Source: Verrucomicrobiota bacterium (lineage in GTDB: Bacteria > Verrucomicrobiota > Verrucomicrobiia > Limisphaerales > JADJPG01). From it: DNA of 64,000 nt. Under the pieces are notes generated by a model. That model saw only the letters and a program-made list of their open reading frames with translations. It searched no databases and was not told the origin of the DNA. This document shows positions 1 through 9,416 of this stretch, piece after piece. The DNA lies in contig JADJPG010000042.1 of assembly GCA_016713365.1 (NCBI GenBank), forward strand, positions 9,694 to 73,693, given 5' to 3'. How positions within the stretch are numbered: position 1 is the first letter of the stretch; every line of letters begins with the position of its first letter. The position numbers were made by a program, and so were the translations under genes.

Positions 1-70
1 GGTGATCATGGTCTGGACCTTACAATCATGTATTGCGCCCGGGAGGGTGCGATCTAACAAAAAGTTTTAA

Positions 71-3000
71 TTATTCCGCAGGCAGGCGGGTGACTGTCTG
101 GCTACGAATGAGTTTCGTTTGGATCTCCGTCTTGATGGCGAGCAGTTCCTTGTTGCCCGGGTCCAACTTGAGCGCGTGCGCGAGGTGCCACGCCGCCAGT
201 TGCAGAAGTCTCGAGCTGGGTGCGCCCTCGTCTTCGCTGTAGAGCTTGGCGAGTCGACCGTGTGCCAGGGCATTGGTGGGCGCGAGGAACAAGGCATCGC
301 GCAGGTCAGCCACGGTGTTCATCTCGATTTTGCGCCGGGCGTATTCCGCCACGGTAACCTTGGCGCGCGGAGAGATGGTCCGCTTGTCGGTGTCCTGCAG
401 GAACCATGTGGCCCATCGGGCGTAGAAGCCGCGAATACTCCGCAGGTTCATCTGCCGCCGAAGTTCAAAAAACTTCCGAGGCGAAGTTCGCTCGAGTTTG
501 CCGCCCGGACCCAGACGCTGCCCGGCGACCGCTTCGCCCAAATCCGCCAGCCACGGAGGAGCCGGGTAGACCGGTGCGAGCAGTTCGTAGACGGTCACGT
601 CGCCCTTTTTTGGCACGACCATCAACAGTTCTCCGTCGGGGGAAAATGACGCGGAGACGATCTCGCTGGAATGCTTGAATCCGTCATTGAGCGCGATCCC
701 GGTGGTCGCGTCCCAGAGGCGGACGATGCCGTCATCAGCCCCGGTGATCGCGTAATTGCTGGTGGGGCTGAAGGAGGCCACCCTCGCCGGACCTTCATGA
801 CGGAGGAGTTCTGAAAGTGGTGCGCCGGTCTTCGCATCCCAGATGCGCGCGGTCCAGTCCATCGATGTGGTGATCACCTTGGTGCCGTCCGCGCTGAAGT
901 GCGCGGTTTTGATATCGCTGTCGTGAGTGAGCGGTACCGTGACGGTTTCGCCGGAAGCGATGTCCCAAATGATGGCCGATCGGTCGATCGACGAGGTCAG
1001 AACCGTCGTGCTGTCCGGGCTGAACTCCGCATACGTCACCCAGTGGTCATGCTTAAACTCGGCGATCGCTTCTTCCGTGGCGATGTTCCAGACGGTGGCA
1101 GACTTGTTCCGGGATGCGGTGACCACCATGGTGTTGTCGGGACTGAACTTGGCGTTGGACAGGTCTCCCGGTGGGGCCTCCTTTAAGTTGTTGGACGGAT
1201 CTTTCGGCGGGAATTGCTTCAATCGTGCGCCAGTCTGCGCGTCCCAAATGATCGCGGTTCCGTCGGCGGACGCGGTCAGAATACGGCTATTGTCAGCGCT
1301 GAACTCCGCGGAGGTAATCTCTTCCTGATGTACAATGGGAACGCCGATTCTGGTCCGTGTCTCAAGATCCCAAACCACCGCGTCGTTCTGGTGAACCGCG
1401 ACCAGTTTCTGGCCGTTGCTGCTAAACGCCAGAAGGCGGACTTCGTGATCGTGGGGCAGCACCTCCTCCTTGCCTTGATAGTTGGCGCGCAACCAAAGGC
1501 GGACCGCACCGCTCCGGCAGGCGACGGCGATCCACCGCCCGTCCGGGCTGAATTCAGCCGCGCTCGCCTGATCACGGGTCAGCAACGGCAGGCCGCGTGC
1601 ACCCTGGGTGGCAACATCCCAAATCCAGACTTCTTCGCCGCCCGCAGCTGAAACGGACGATGCGATCGCCCTGCCGCTGTGACTGAACGAGGCATGGATC
1701 ACTTCAGTCGGATGCCGCATCGGTTCGACGATCGGCTCGGTTGTTTCAGCGTCCCAAATACGAGTGGTGTTGTCCTCAGAAGCTGTGACGACGCGCTGGC
1801 CATCAGGAGAAAAACATGCCTGACGAATCCAGTTTCGGTGTTTAAGCGCTTTCCCAATCTGCTTTCCCGTCGCCACGTCCCAAATCACGGCGGTCAAATC
1901 CTCCGAGGCCGTCACCACCTTGGTTCCGTCCGGGCTGAAGTTCACGTCTACGACGCAATTCTTGTGCGGAAAAATCGCAAGCAACGCGCCGGTGGACGCA
2001 TCCCAAAGACGGCCTTCGTGATCGTCGCTCGCCGTGGCAATGAGTTTGCCATCGGGACTGTACTGCACCTTCCAGACGATCGCCTTGTGCCGCAGCACCA
2101 CGTCGATCGCCTTTCCCGAAGGGACTTCCCACATGCGAACATCGCCGTTGCGCAAGCCGGCGGCCAACCTGGAGCTGTCTGGAGAGAAGGATGCGCTGCG
2201 CACCGAGGACCTGTTGTGGATATCGGCCCCCACTTGGCGGCCGGTGTTAACCTCCCAGAGTCGCGTAGTTCCTTCCGTGCCCGCCGAGATCATCCACTTC
2301 TGGTTTGGGCTGAATTGGACGGAAGCCACGCGATTGGTGGTCGGGGCCATCAGTGGAACGGTCGGCTGAAGCGTGGATGAATTGATTATCGCCGAGTAAC
2401 CCAAGCCCGCGACAGCGGCCAGCTTGCCGTCCGGACTTAAGTCAATCCAACTGATTCTACCATCCAGAAACTTGTTCGATACCAGCAGGTGCCCGGTGGT
2501 TGCGTTCCAAGTTTGCAAAACTCCGTCATACGTCGCTGTCAGTACCTCCGAGTCGTCGCGATTGAAGATCGCCAGGCGAGGTCGTCCGGCCGTTTGAATC
2601 GGTTCGGTCCGCGGTAGCGTAAAGTTTCGCCACGTCAGAGCGGCGAGTAGTCGCTCCACTGCCACCTTGTTGGTTGGGTTCTCGCGAACCAGATGGGCCA
2701 GCACGGCCAGCGCTGTGCTCGAATCGTCGCGCCGGAAATTATTTTCCGAAGTGGCCAGCTGTAGCGATTCAACCGTAGTGAGCGCTTTGCGCTCCGCCTG
2801 TTGTGCACGCTGGAACTGGCGGTATGAGCCGAAATACGCGACGATGGCGATCAGGGCCGCACCTGCAGTGATCAGGCTCACCTTGCGCGCCAGAGCGGTG
2901 CGTTGTTCGAGCAACCGGAGTTTCCGCACCGAACGCCCGCCTTGAAGGAAGAGAAGTTCACGCCGCAGTTCATCCGCGGAGCTGTAACGATTCTCAGGCT

Positions 3001-3793
3001 TCGGATCGCAAGCGCGGAGGAGGACTTCGTTCAGTTCGGCAAACTCCGCAATTGCGTCCTCGGAATCTGCGGCGAGCGGGGGCAGCTTCGGAAACTCCAT
3101 CCGATCCAAGCCGGTGGCCATTTCGTAAAGCAGCTTCCCGAAGCTGTAGATGTCGGCCTGAACGGTTCCTGGTCCCTCCGGTGCGACAAATCCCTCGGTC
3201 CCTACGAATGAGCATTCCTCCGAGGCACTGGCCAGCAGGCCGATGTCCGCGAGCTTGGGCTGGCCGTCTACGAAAATGACGTTCGAGGGCTTGATGTCGC
3301 GATGAACCAAATCGCTGTCATGAAGCTGGGAGAGCGCTGCCGCCAGGCGCGCGGCAATATCGAGACACCTGCTGACCGGCAGCCGCCCGGAGTTCTTGTG
3401 CAGATCACGAAGCGTCTTCGGCTTGTAGGAGCTGGGAGAATCCGAGGTGCCCAGCTGGACACCGCTTTGGATGTCATCCGCCAGCTCCATGACGTAGTAC
3501 AGGCATTCTCCGGACGGCACCAACCCAACGTGCAGCACGTCCACCAAGCCTTCGTGTCCGCGCGAGATTTTCTCGTAGCGCTTGATCCCATCAAGCTCGC
3601 GTTCATAGGAGCGGCCCTGTTCGAGATTTCCCCTCCAGACGATCTTCACCGCGCGGTACGTCCCCAAGACACCTCGCGCCAACCACACTTCGCCGTACGC
3701 ACCCCTGCCGATTCGCCGAAGTAAATCGTGGTCCGGAATCCGGACTGGCGGGTTGGTGTCGGAGTTATTCGGGTTTGACGGGCGTGACGGCAT
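71..3793 (-). CDS. Ser/Thr protein kinase fused to WD40 repeats
   Basis: A 1,240-aa membrane-anchored eukaryote-like kinase. Seen: glycine loop GRGAYG (residues 29-34), ATP lysine in AVKIV (K50), catalytic loop HRDIKPSN (164-171), APEG (204-207) and DIYSFG (214-219), then a hydrophobic helix at about 306-323, a short coiled stretch, and roughly 14 WD40 blades (about 385-1100, many ending in W-D or W-N) and a TPR-like tail. The metal-binding motif reads ADIGL, so DFG is DIG, a substitution tolerated in some kinases. By family knowledge the kinase faces the cytoplasm and the WD40 part would be outside the membrane as a binding scaffold; the target is unknown. The start at 3793 gives a short lead before the kinase fold. 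It is divergent from the lipoprotein gene with about 170 bp between. Confidence 0.93.
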   Translation of the reverse strand: MPSRPSNPNNSDTNPPVRIPDHDLLRRIGRGAYGEVWLARGVLGTYRAVKIVWRGNLEQGRSYERELDGIKRYEKISRGHEGLVDVLHVGLVPSGECLYYVMELADDIQSGVQLGTSDSPSSYKPKTLRDLHKNSGRLPVSRCLDIAARLAAALSQLHDSDLVHRDIKPSNVIFVDGQPKLADIGLLASASEECSFVGTEGFVAPEGPGTVQADIYSFGKLLYEMATGLDRMEFPKLPPLAADSEDAIAEFAELNEVLLRACDPKPENRYSSADELRRELLFLQGGRSVRKLRLLEQRTALARKVSLITAGAALIAIVAYFGSYRQFQRAQQAERKALTTVESLQLATSENNFRRDDSSTALAVLAHLVRENPTNKVAVERLLAALTWRNFTLPRTEPIQTAGRPRLAIFNRDDSEVLTATYDGVLQTWNATTGHLLVSNKFLDGRISWIDLSPDGKLAAVAGLGYSAIINSSTLQPTVPLMAPTTNRVASVQFSPNQKWMISAGTEGTTRLWEVNTGRQVGADIHNRSSVRSASFSPDSSRLAAGLRNGDVRMWEVPSGKAIDVVLRHKAIVWKVQYSPDGKLIATASDDHEGRLWDASTGALLAIFPHKNCVVDVNFSPDGTKVVTASEDLTAVIWDVATGKQIGKALKHRNWIRQACFSPDGQRVVTASEDNTTRIWDAETTEPIVEPMRHPTEVIHASFSHSGRAIASSVSAAGGEEVWIWDVATQGARGLPLLTRDQASAAEFSPDGRWIAVACRSGAVRLWLRANYQGKEEVLPHDHEVRLLAFSSNGQKLVAVHQNDAVVWDLETRTRIGVPIVHQEEITSAEFSADNSRILTASADGTAIIWDAQTGARLKQFPPKDPSNNLKEAPPGDLSNAKFSPDNTMVVTASRNKSATVWNIATEEAIAEFKHDHWVTYAEFSPDSTTVLTSSIDRSAIIWDIASGETVTVPLTHDSDIKTAHFSADGTKVITTSMDWTARIWDAKTGAPLSELLRHEGPARVASFSPTSNYAITGADDGIVRLWDATTGIALNDGFKHSSEIVSASFSPDGELLMVVPKKGDVTVYELLAPVYPAPPWLADLGEAVAGQRLGPGGKLERTSPRKFFELRRQMNLRSIRGFYARWATWFLQDTDKRTISPRAKVTVAEYARRKIEMNTVADLRDALFLAPTNALAHGRLAKLYSEDEGAPSSRLLQLAAWHLAHALKLDPGNKELLAIKTEIQTKLIRSQTVTRLPAE

Positions 3794-3962
3794 GCGGGGC
3801 GTCTATTACTCGTAAGGTTAGCGGTTTTGCCGCCGTGGCTCAATCACAAACCTAGCCATGTTCCGCAACTCAATTTGACGATACTCGCGTTCCCCTCATG
3901 GCGGGGGCGACATTTCGGTGGACACATTGCCGGGCATCCAACAAGACTCGCGTCATCGAATC

Positions 3963-4550
3963 ATGCCTATACGTTCACTAGTCCTCGTCGCTTTTCTAAG
4001 TCTTGCGGTTGTTCTTCTCGGTGCCGGTTGCGCGTGGGTTCCCCAGACCGCGCGGATTCAGGTTTCGCCCACGGTGGCGCCCTCGACGGAAGGACGCGGA
4101 GTGAAGTTCGCCGTGGAAGTCCTGGACCGACGGTTGACGACGAAGCTCGGGCATCGCGGCGTGGATTCGGAGAACGCAGCGATTACCTCCGAGCAGAATA
4201 TCGCCGTGCTGGTGCGGGACGCGTTGGTGGCTGGTTATGTGAAGAAGGGATTTAACGCGGTTGCCCATGAGGGCGAGCCGGGACGGGTGTTGACGGTAGA
4301 ATTGAGTAAGCTGGAGTACACGACAGACATGGTTTATTGGAAGGGGATAGTGATGACGGAGGCGGTGCTGAACGCCACGACGTTCAAGAGCGGCGTTCGC
4401 TTCCAGCAGATTTACTTGGGGCGACGGAAGGAGACGACGATTGAAGCGCCGCGGGCGAAGACAAACGAGCGTTTGTTGAACGAGGCGATCACCGAGGCGA
4501 CGAAGAGCTTATTGGAAGACCCGAACTTGCTCCGGTTTCTGGCGGAATGA
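3963..4550 (+). CDS. YajG-like lipoprotein
   Basis: A 195-aa predicted lipoprotein of unknown role. I chose the ATG at 3963 rather than 3918 because it gives a signal peptide directly: MPIRSLV, a hydrophobic run, and lipobox LGAGC with the acylated Cys near residue 23. The mature part has V-x-D-x-R motifs (EVLDRRLTTKLGHRG) and an alternating beta/helix pattern like the YajG family of outer-membrane-associated lipoproteins. It stands alone: the next gene converges on it from the other strand with a 13-bp gap. The YajG label is by pattern, and no function is established by the sequence. Confidence 0.7.
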   Translation: MPIRSLVLVAFLSLAVVLLGAGCAWVPQTARIQVSPTVAPSTEGRGVKFAVEVLDRRLTTKLGHRGVDSENAAITSEQNIAVLVRDALVAGYVKKGFNAVAHEGEPGRVLTVELSKLEYTTDMVYWKGIVMTEAVLNATTFKSGVRFQQIYLGRRKETTIEAPRAKTNERLLNEAITEATKSLLEDPNLLRFLAE

Positions 4551-4563
4551 TGACGCGGCCAGG

Positions 4564-6241
4564 TTACCGCGTGAAGAGCAGCGTCATGATCTGCGCGGCG
4601 AGAATGCGCAGGAGCATCGTGAGCGGATAAACGGTCGCGTAGGCTACGGAGGGAGCGTCGGACTTGCTGATGGCGTTGGCGAAGGCGAGCGCGGGCGGAT
4701 CGGTCATGCTGCCCGCCATCATCCCGCTCAGTGTCATGTAGTTTAGTTTCATCACCATGCGGCCCACACAGGCGATGACCAACAGAGGAATCATCGAGAT
4801 GGCGATGGCGCCGAGCATCCACCACAGGCCTTGGGGCGTGAATACCGTGTGGAAGAATTCCTTGCCGGCCTTCAATCCCACGCAGGCGAGGAACAGGGTG
4901 ATGCCGAGTTCGCGGAATGCGAGATTCGCGCTGGCGGGCATGTGCCAGACGAGCGGTCCGATGTGACCGAGGCGACCGAGCAATATGGCGAGCACGAGCG
5001 GCCCGCCAGCGAGGCCGAGCTTCACCGGGACGGGCAGGCCGGGGAAGGAGACGGGCAGTGTGCCGGCGAGAATTCCGAGGGCAATGCCGACGAAGATGGG
5101 AACGAACTGCGTTTCGTTCAGCGCCTTGAGCGAGTTGCCGAGGGCGGCAGAGGCGTTGCGCAAGCCTTCGTCGTCGCCGACGACGTGAGCACGTCGCCGA
5201 ATTGGAGTCGCAAATCCGGCACGGCGGTCATCTCGATATCCGCGCGGCTGACGCGGGTGATGGCGACGCCGTAAAGGTGATCGAGCCCGAGTTCGGCGAG
5301 TGTTTTACCTAGGACGTTCTTGTGGGTCACCACAATCTTGCGATGGGCGATGATGCCAGGAGACTTGAGGAGATCGACTTCGCTGGCGCTGCCGACGACC
5401 CGCGCAAACTGTTCCAGGCCGCGCCATGTGCCGACGACCAGCAGGATGTCGCCGACATGCAACACGGCGTCGTCCGTGGCCGTGATGACAGTCTTCTGGC
5501 CGTCGCGTCGGATGCGGGAGATCGCGACGCCGGTTTCACGACGGCCCGGTATCTCGCCGACGGCAACGCCTTCGAGGTTCCTGTTTTCGACGACGAGATT
5601 CAGGCGGCCGAGCGGTTCGATGCCGCGTTGTTGTTCCGCGCGGAAGAGTTCCGCTTCGCGGGCCGGATCGATGCGGAAGAGCGAGCGAACGATCAGAAGC
5701 GATCCGATAATCCCGACGATGCCGATGGGGTAACTGACCGCGTAGGCGAGAGCGGGCAGGGCGGTTTTTGCTGGCGGAATATTGCCGAGAGTGGCGAGTG
5801 TTTGCTGGGCCGCGCCGAGCGTTATGGCGTGTTCGTCGTGGCGCCGGAGAACAATCCCAGCGCAGCGATGAAGTCATAACCGTGCAGCCACGCGCCCAGT
5901 GCCGTCACGCCGGCACCTCCGAGAACGACGGTAGTGGCAAGGGCATTCAGCCGGACGCCGTGGCGTCGAAAGGAGGCGAAGAACCCCGGCCCGAGTTGGA
6001 GGCCGATGGTGAAGACGAAGAGCACGAGCCCGAACTCGCGGACGAATTCCAGAATACGATGCTCGATCTCCTGTCCGAAGTGGCCGAAGACGATGCCCGC
6101 AAACAGAACGCCCGCTGTGCCGAGCTTCACCCCGCGCCAGCGCACGCCGCCAAGGGTGAGTCCAGTCAACGCCACCAAGCAAAGGATCAACAACGCATGC
6201 GCGACCGGTTGTGTTGCGCCAAGGTGATTGAGCCAGTTCAT
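4564..6241 (-). pseudogene. AspT/YidE-type transporter, two frameshifts
   Basis: Three successive reading frames together encode one complete AspT/YidE (YidE/YbjL duplication) antiporter-like protein of about 560 aa. Segment 1 (from 6241) has N-terminal membrane helices ending at GATTNTP; segment 2 begins LGAAQQTLATLGNIPPA and carries helices and a TrkA-C-type regulatory domain (VLHVGDILLVVGTWRGL); segment 3 (to 4564) has the C-terminal helices with GMMAGSMTDPPALAFAN. The breaks are single-base deletions near 5826-5830 and near 5184-5187, and protein similarity continues across both without loss. Known members exchange aspartate/alanine or other anions, but the substrate here cannot be read. 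Either the gene is recently broken or, more likely, the sequence has two indel errors. Confidence 0.85.
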
Positions 6242-6266
6242 GAGTGCGGCATGGCCGCGATGGGAA

Positions 6267-6890
6267 TCAACTTATCGCCTTTTTGATCAGCGCGAGTAGT
6301 TCGTTGTATTCATCGACCGCGGGGAATTGCGGAAATTGTTGCTTGATGCTGTCCGGTGCGTGAAAGAGGAAGCCCGCGTGGGCTTCGCCGAGCATGGCGG
6401 TGTCGTTGAAGGAATCGCCGGCGGAGATGACGTGGTAATTCATCGCCTTCAATGCGGCGACGGCCTTCTTCTTTTGGTCGGCGATGCGGATTTGGTAATT
6501 GGTGATGCGGTCGTTCTCCACGATCAGGCGGTGGCAGAGCAGGGTGGGCCAGTTGAGCTGCTGCATGAGCGGTTTGGCGAACTGCTCGAACGTGTCGGAG
6601 AGAATCAGCACCTGCGTGATGGAGCGCAGTTCGTCGAGGAACTCCTTGCCGCCATCAAGCGGTCGGAGTGTGCCGATCACTTGCTGAATGTCCGACAGTT
6701 TGAGGCCGTGCGCATCGAGGATCTTCAGGCGGCCCTGCATGAGCTTGTCATAATCGGGCTCGTCGCGCGTGGTGCGGCGGAGTTCCTTGATGCCGGTTTT
6801 TTCAGCGACGGCGATCCAGATTTCAGGAACGAGCACGCCTTCCAAATCCAATGTGACGATTGACTGTTTCACGGGCGCGGAGTGTTCCAA
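6267..6890 (-). CDS. thrH: ThrH phosphoserine phosphatase / homoserine phosphotransferase
   Basis: A 207-aa HAD-family enzyme closely resembling Pseudomonas ThrH, which hydrolyses phosphoserine and can move phosphate to homoserine. Motif I is TLDLEGVLVPEIW, with DLEG instead of the usual DxDG, which is typical of ThrH. Motif II is LILSDTF, and motif III/IV is ISAGDSFNDTAML followed by AGFLFHAP. It is divergent from homoserine kinase thrB with only about 47 bp between the starts, so the two may share a control region for threonine/serine metabolism. Length fits the family (about 205 aa). Confidence 0.93.
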   Translation of the reverse strand: MEHSAPVKQSIVTLDLEGVLVPEIWIAVAEKTGIKELRRTTRDEPDYDKLMQGRLKILDAHGLKLSDIQQVIGTLRPLDGGKEFLDELRSITQVLILSDTFEQFAKPLMQQLNWPTLLCHRLIVENDRITNYQIRIADQKKKAVAALKAMNYHVISAGDSFNDTAMLGEAHAGFLFHAPDSIKQQFPQFPAVDEYNELLALIKKAIS

Positions 6891-6937
6891 GATTTCCTTT
6901 GCGTGTCGAGTGTGCCGCTGCTTCCCTCGGCGCGTTG

Positions 6938-7831
6938 ATGAATTCCGTCTCGATCAAAGTGCCGGCCTCGACGTCGAATCTCGGTTCCGGATTCGACACG
7001 CTCGGGCTCGCGGTGAAGCTCTACAACGTGATTCGTGTGGAGCGAATCGCGGCTTCACGCATCGAGTTTGACTGGGAGCTGCCGGCGGACGATCGACGCT
7101 GGTTCTGCGAGGCGTTGGGAGCAGCTTCGAAGATTTTCTTTCGGTCCGCGAAGGTGAAATCGTTTGGGGTGAGAGTGGGATTGAAGGCGGATGTTCCCAT
7201 GGCGCGCGGACTCGGCGCGAGCGCGACGATTCGCGTGGGATTCATCGCGGCGTTGAACGAACTGGCGGGCACTCAATTGTCGCGCGCCGCGTTGTTGGAG
7301 CTCGCAACGGAGCTGGAAGGGCATCCGGATAACGCATCGCCCGCTATATTTGGTGGCTTCACGGTTTCCGGGCGAATCGGAAAATCGGTGCGATGCCTGT
7401 CGGTTCCGGTGAGTTCGAAACTCCGGTGCGTGACCTTGATTCCGAAGTTCGGCATCAGCACGGAGGTGGCGCGAAAGCTTCTGCCGGCGAAGTACTCGAA
7501 AGCTGATGCCGCGCACGCCTTGAACCGAGCGGCGCTCATCACGGCGGCGTTTGCGAGTCGGAGATACGAAATGCTGCGTGGCTTGTTTGATGACCGCGTG
7601 CATCAGCCGTATCGGGAGAAGTTGCTGCCGCAGCTTTCCAGGGTGATCGCTGCGGGAGAACGGGCTGGCGCGCTGGGCGGATTCTTGAGTGGCTCTGGAT
7701 CTTCCATCATGTGTCTCACCATCGATAAGCCCTTGGCGGTGGCGCGTGCGATGCACAAGGCGTTGCCGGATTCTGCGGTGACGATTCTGACACCGGATGT
7801 GAAAGGTTTTCAGGTGCTGCCTACGAAGTGA
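6938..7831 (+). CDS. thrB: Homoserine kinase
   Basis: A 297-aa GHMP-family kinase that phosphorylates homoserine in threonine synthesis. Seen: N-terminal KVPASTSNLGSGFDTLGLAV and the nucleotide-binding motif PMARGLGASATIRVG (about 87-101), then LEGHPDNASPAIFGG and a C-terminal GSGSS loop (GGFLSGSGSSIMCL). The family normally has SSA in the ATP loop; here it reads GASA, a mild change. The ATG at 6938 matches the usual family N-terminus, so the longer upstream frame from 6860, which overlaps thrH, is rejected. The stop overlaps a possible GTG start of rsmI and sits 5 bp before its ATG, so the two are probably co-transcribed. Confidence 0.93.
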   Translation: MNSVSIKVPASTSNLGSGFDTLGLAVKLYNVIRVERIAASRIEFDWELPADDRRWFCEALGAASKIFFRSAKVKSFGVRVGLKADVPMARGLGASATIRVGFIAALNELAGTQLSRAALLELATELEGHPDNASPAIFGGFTVSGRIGKSVRCLSVPVSSKLRCVTLIPKFGISTEVARKLLPAKYSKADAAHALNRAALITAAFASRRYEMLRGLFDDRVHQPYREKLLPQLSRVIAAGERAGALGGFLSGSGSSIMCLTIDKPLAVARAMHKALPDSAVTILTPDVKGFQVLPTK

Positions 7832-7836
7832 ACGCC

Positions 7837-8586
7837 ATGAACGATTCTGAGAAGACTCTGCCGCCACTGACGCCTGGAACGCTCTATTTGGTTGCGACGC
7901 CCATCGGTAATTTGGAGGACATCACCCTGCGTGCGCTGCGCGTGCTGAAGGAGTGTGACGTGGTGGCGGCGGAAGACACGCGCCGCACGGGACAGTTACT
8001 GAAACATTTCGGCCTTTCGAAGCCGATGATCAGCTACTTCCAATTCAACGAGGCTCGGCGAAGCGAGGAGATTTTGGAACGGTTGCAGCGCGGCGAGAAG
8101 ATCGCGCTGGTGACGGACGCGGGCAGTCCCGGAATAAGCGATCCCGGAGAGCGCGTGGTGCGGGCGGCGCGGCTGGCGGGATTGCGGGTGGAATCGGTGC
8201 CCGGCCCGTGTGCGTTGGTGGCGGCGTTGACGGCGAGTGGATTGCCGACGGACGAATTTCATTTCATCGGCTTTCTCCCTCACAAATCGGGTCAACGTCG
8301 CAAGCGGCTTGAGGCGCTGAAAGCATTTGAGGGAACGCTGGTGTTGTACGAGTCGCCGTATCGAATCGAAAAGCTGCTGGGAGAACTTTCGGAGGTGTTC
8401 GTAGGGCGAACCATCGTCATGGCCCGGGAGCTGACCAAGAAGTTCGAGGAGTTCTTTCGTGGTACGCCGGTTGAATTGCTGGAGTTGTTGCAGAAGCGAT
8501 CATTGAAGGGGGAGTTTGTCGTAATGATCGGACCTGCCGAAGAGCTGGTGGAGGAGGGAGAATTCGAAAGGCAGGATCAGAACTGA
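7837..8586 (+). CDS. rsmI: 16S rRNA C1402 2'-O-methyltransferase RsmI
   Basis: A 249-aa SAM-dependent tetrapyrrole-methylase-fold enzyme that 2'-O-methylates C1402 of 16S rRNA (RsmI/YraL family). Diagnostic stretches: TLYLVATPIGNLEDITLRA, CDVVAAEDTRRTGQLL, ALVTDAGSPGISDPGERVV and SVPGPCALVAALTASGLP, followed by FVGRTIVMARELTKKFEEF. The ATG at 7837 is preferred over the GTG at 7828 that overlaps thrB. A hairpin followed by T residues lies about 60 bp downstream. Confidence 0.95.
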   Translation: MNDSEKTLPPLTPGTLYLVATPIGNLEDITLRALRVLKECDVVAAEDTRRTGQLLKHFGLSKPMISYFQFNEARRSEEILERLQRGEKIALVTDAGSPGISDPGERVVRAARLAGLRVESVPGPCALVAALTASGLPTDEFHFIGFLPHKSGQRRKRLEALKAFEGTLVLYESPYRIEKLLGELSEVFVGRTIVMARELTKKFEEFFRGTPVELLELLQKRSLKGEFVVMIGPAEELVEEGEFERQDQN

Positions 8587-8643
8587 ATCGAGTGGTAATT
8601 GGGTGCTTAAGTGAGGCCAAAAGTTTGCCGAATTTTTCTTGTC

Positions 8644-8664
8644 ATCGTCCCTTTGACGATTTTT
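8644..8664 (+). terminator. Weak intrinsic terminator after rsmI
   Basis: A 6-bp stem (ATCGTC / GACGAT) with a 5-nt loop, followed by TTTT. It lies between rsmI and the RNA-binding protein gene and would separate the two transcripts. The stem is short, so this is a moderate call. Confidence 0.5.
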
Positions 8665-8759
8665 GATGCCGGCGAACGACAATGCAGTGTGAAGTGACCC
8701 GAATCCGGCCCGGATCACCTCGCTAGATTAGACATACAAACCACTCACGACATAACTCC

Positions 8760-9179
8760 ATGGCGACAAAACTCTTCGTCGGGAACATCGACTACAACGC
8801 CACCGAAAACGACCTCCAGGACCATTTCAGCAGGGCGGGCACCGTTCTTTCGATCAACATTCTCCAGGACAAAATGACGGGTAAATCACGTGGCTTCGGC
8901 TTCGTGGAAATGAGCTCACCGGATGAGGCCCAGAAGGCGATTGCCGAGCTGCACGGCTCGGAGTTTGCCGGGCGCAAGCTGACAGTAAACGAGGCGCGCC
9001 CCATGGAAGAACGTCCTCGTGGCGGCGGTGGGGGTGGCGGCTATCGTGGCGGTGGTGGTGGGGGCGGCGGCGGCTATCGTGGTGGCGGCGGAGGCGGCGG
9101 GCGAGATCGGGGCGATCGTGGTGACCGCGGCGATCGCGGCGATCGCGGCGACCGAGGTGGTTATCGTGACCGGCACTGA
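8760..9179 (+). CDS. Glycine/RGD-rich RNA-binding protein (RRM)
   Basis: A 139-aa protein with a single RRM (residues about 3-80) and a low-complexity tail. RNP2 is KLFVGNI (4-10) and RNP1 is KSRGFGFVEM (about 42-51). The tail (from about 82) is poly-Gly with GGYRGGG units and then repeated RGD triplets ending in GGYRDRH. This is the architecture of bacterial RRM proteins of cyanobacteria and the PVC group, often cold- or stress-regulated (family knowledge). The Arg/Gly tail may bind RNA non-specifically or help condensation (inference). A strong terminator follows, so it is probably monocistronic. Confidence 0.93.
   Translation: MATKLFVGNIDYNATENDLQDHFSRAGTVLSINILQDKMTGKSRGFGFVEMSSPDEAQKAIAELHGSEFAGRKLTVNEARPMEERPRGGGGGGGYRGGGGGGGGGYRGGGGGGGRDRGDRGDRGDRGDRGDRGGYRDRH
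9104..9157 (+). repeat. In-frame 9-bp tandem repeat coding RGD
   Basis: About six copies of a 9-bp unit (GGCGATCGC-like, with GGTGACCGC variants) encode consecutive Arg-Gly-Asp triplets in the tail of the RRM protein. Such a tract can change copy number by slippage without breaking the frame. Confidence 0.8.
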
Positions 9180-9227
9180 GCCTGTGCCGGGCTGGCATCG
9201 CGAACGACCAGACCGGATTTTATTTTT

Positions 9228-9255
9228 AGCGCGGAACGAGTGTTCCGCGCTTTTT
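9228..9255 (+). terminator. Strong rho-independent terminator after the RRM gene
   Basis: A perfect 10-bp stem (AGCGCGGAAC / GTTCCGCGCT) around the loop GAGT, followed directly by a T-run. It ends the RRM transcript and isolates the superoxide dismutase gene. Confidence 0.93.
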
Positions 9256-9416
9256 CTTTCCCGACTTCCGGAGCGGGGAGACTGAGGCACTTGTTTTGGC
9301 CGAGGACGCGGCAATTTCTGGCAACAGCTCTTGAAACCGAAAATGCATGCACTACACTCCGCGCACGAAGAGCATTACCAACAATCGCAATTCGACAGAA
9401 AACGAAACATACGACT

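Noticed and set aside
9019..9170. Possible CRISPR or satellite array in the Gly/RGD region
   Set aside because: It is an in-frame low-complexity coding tract of the RRM protein, with units of only 9 bp and no spacers.
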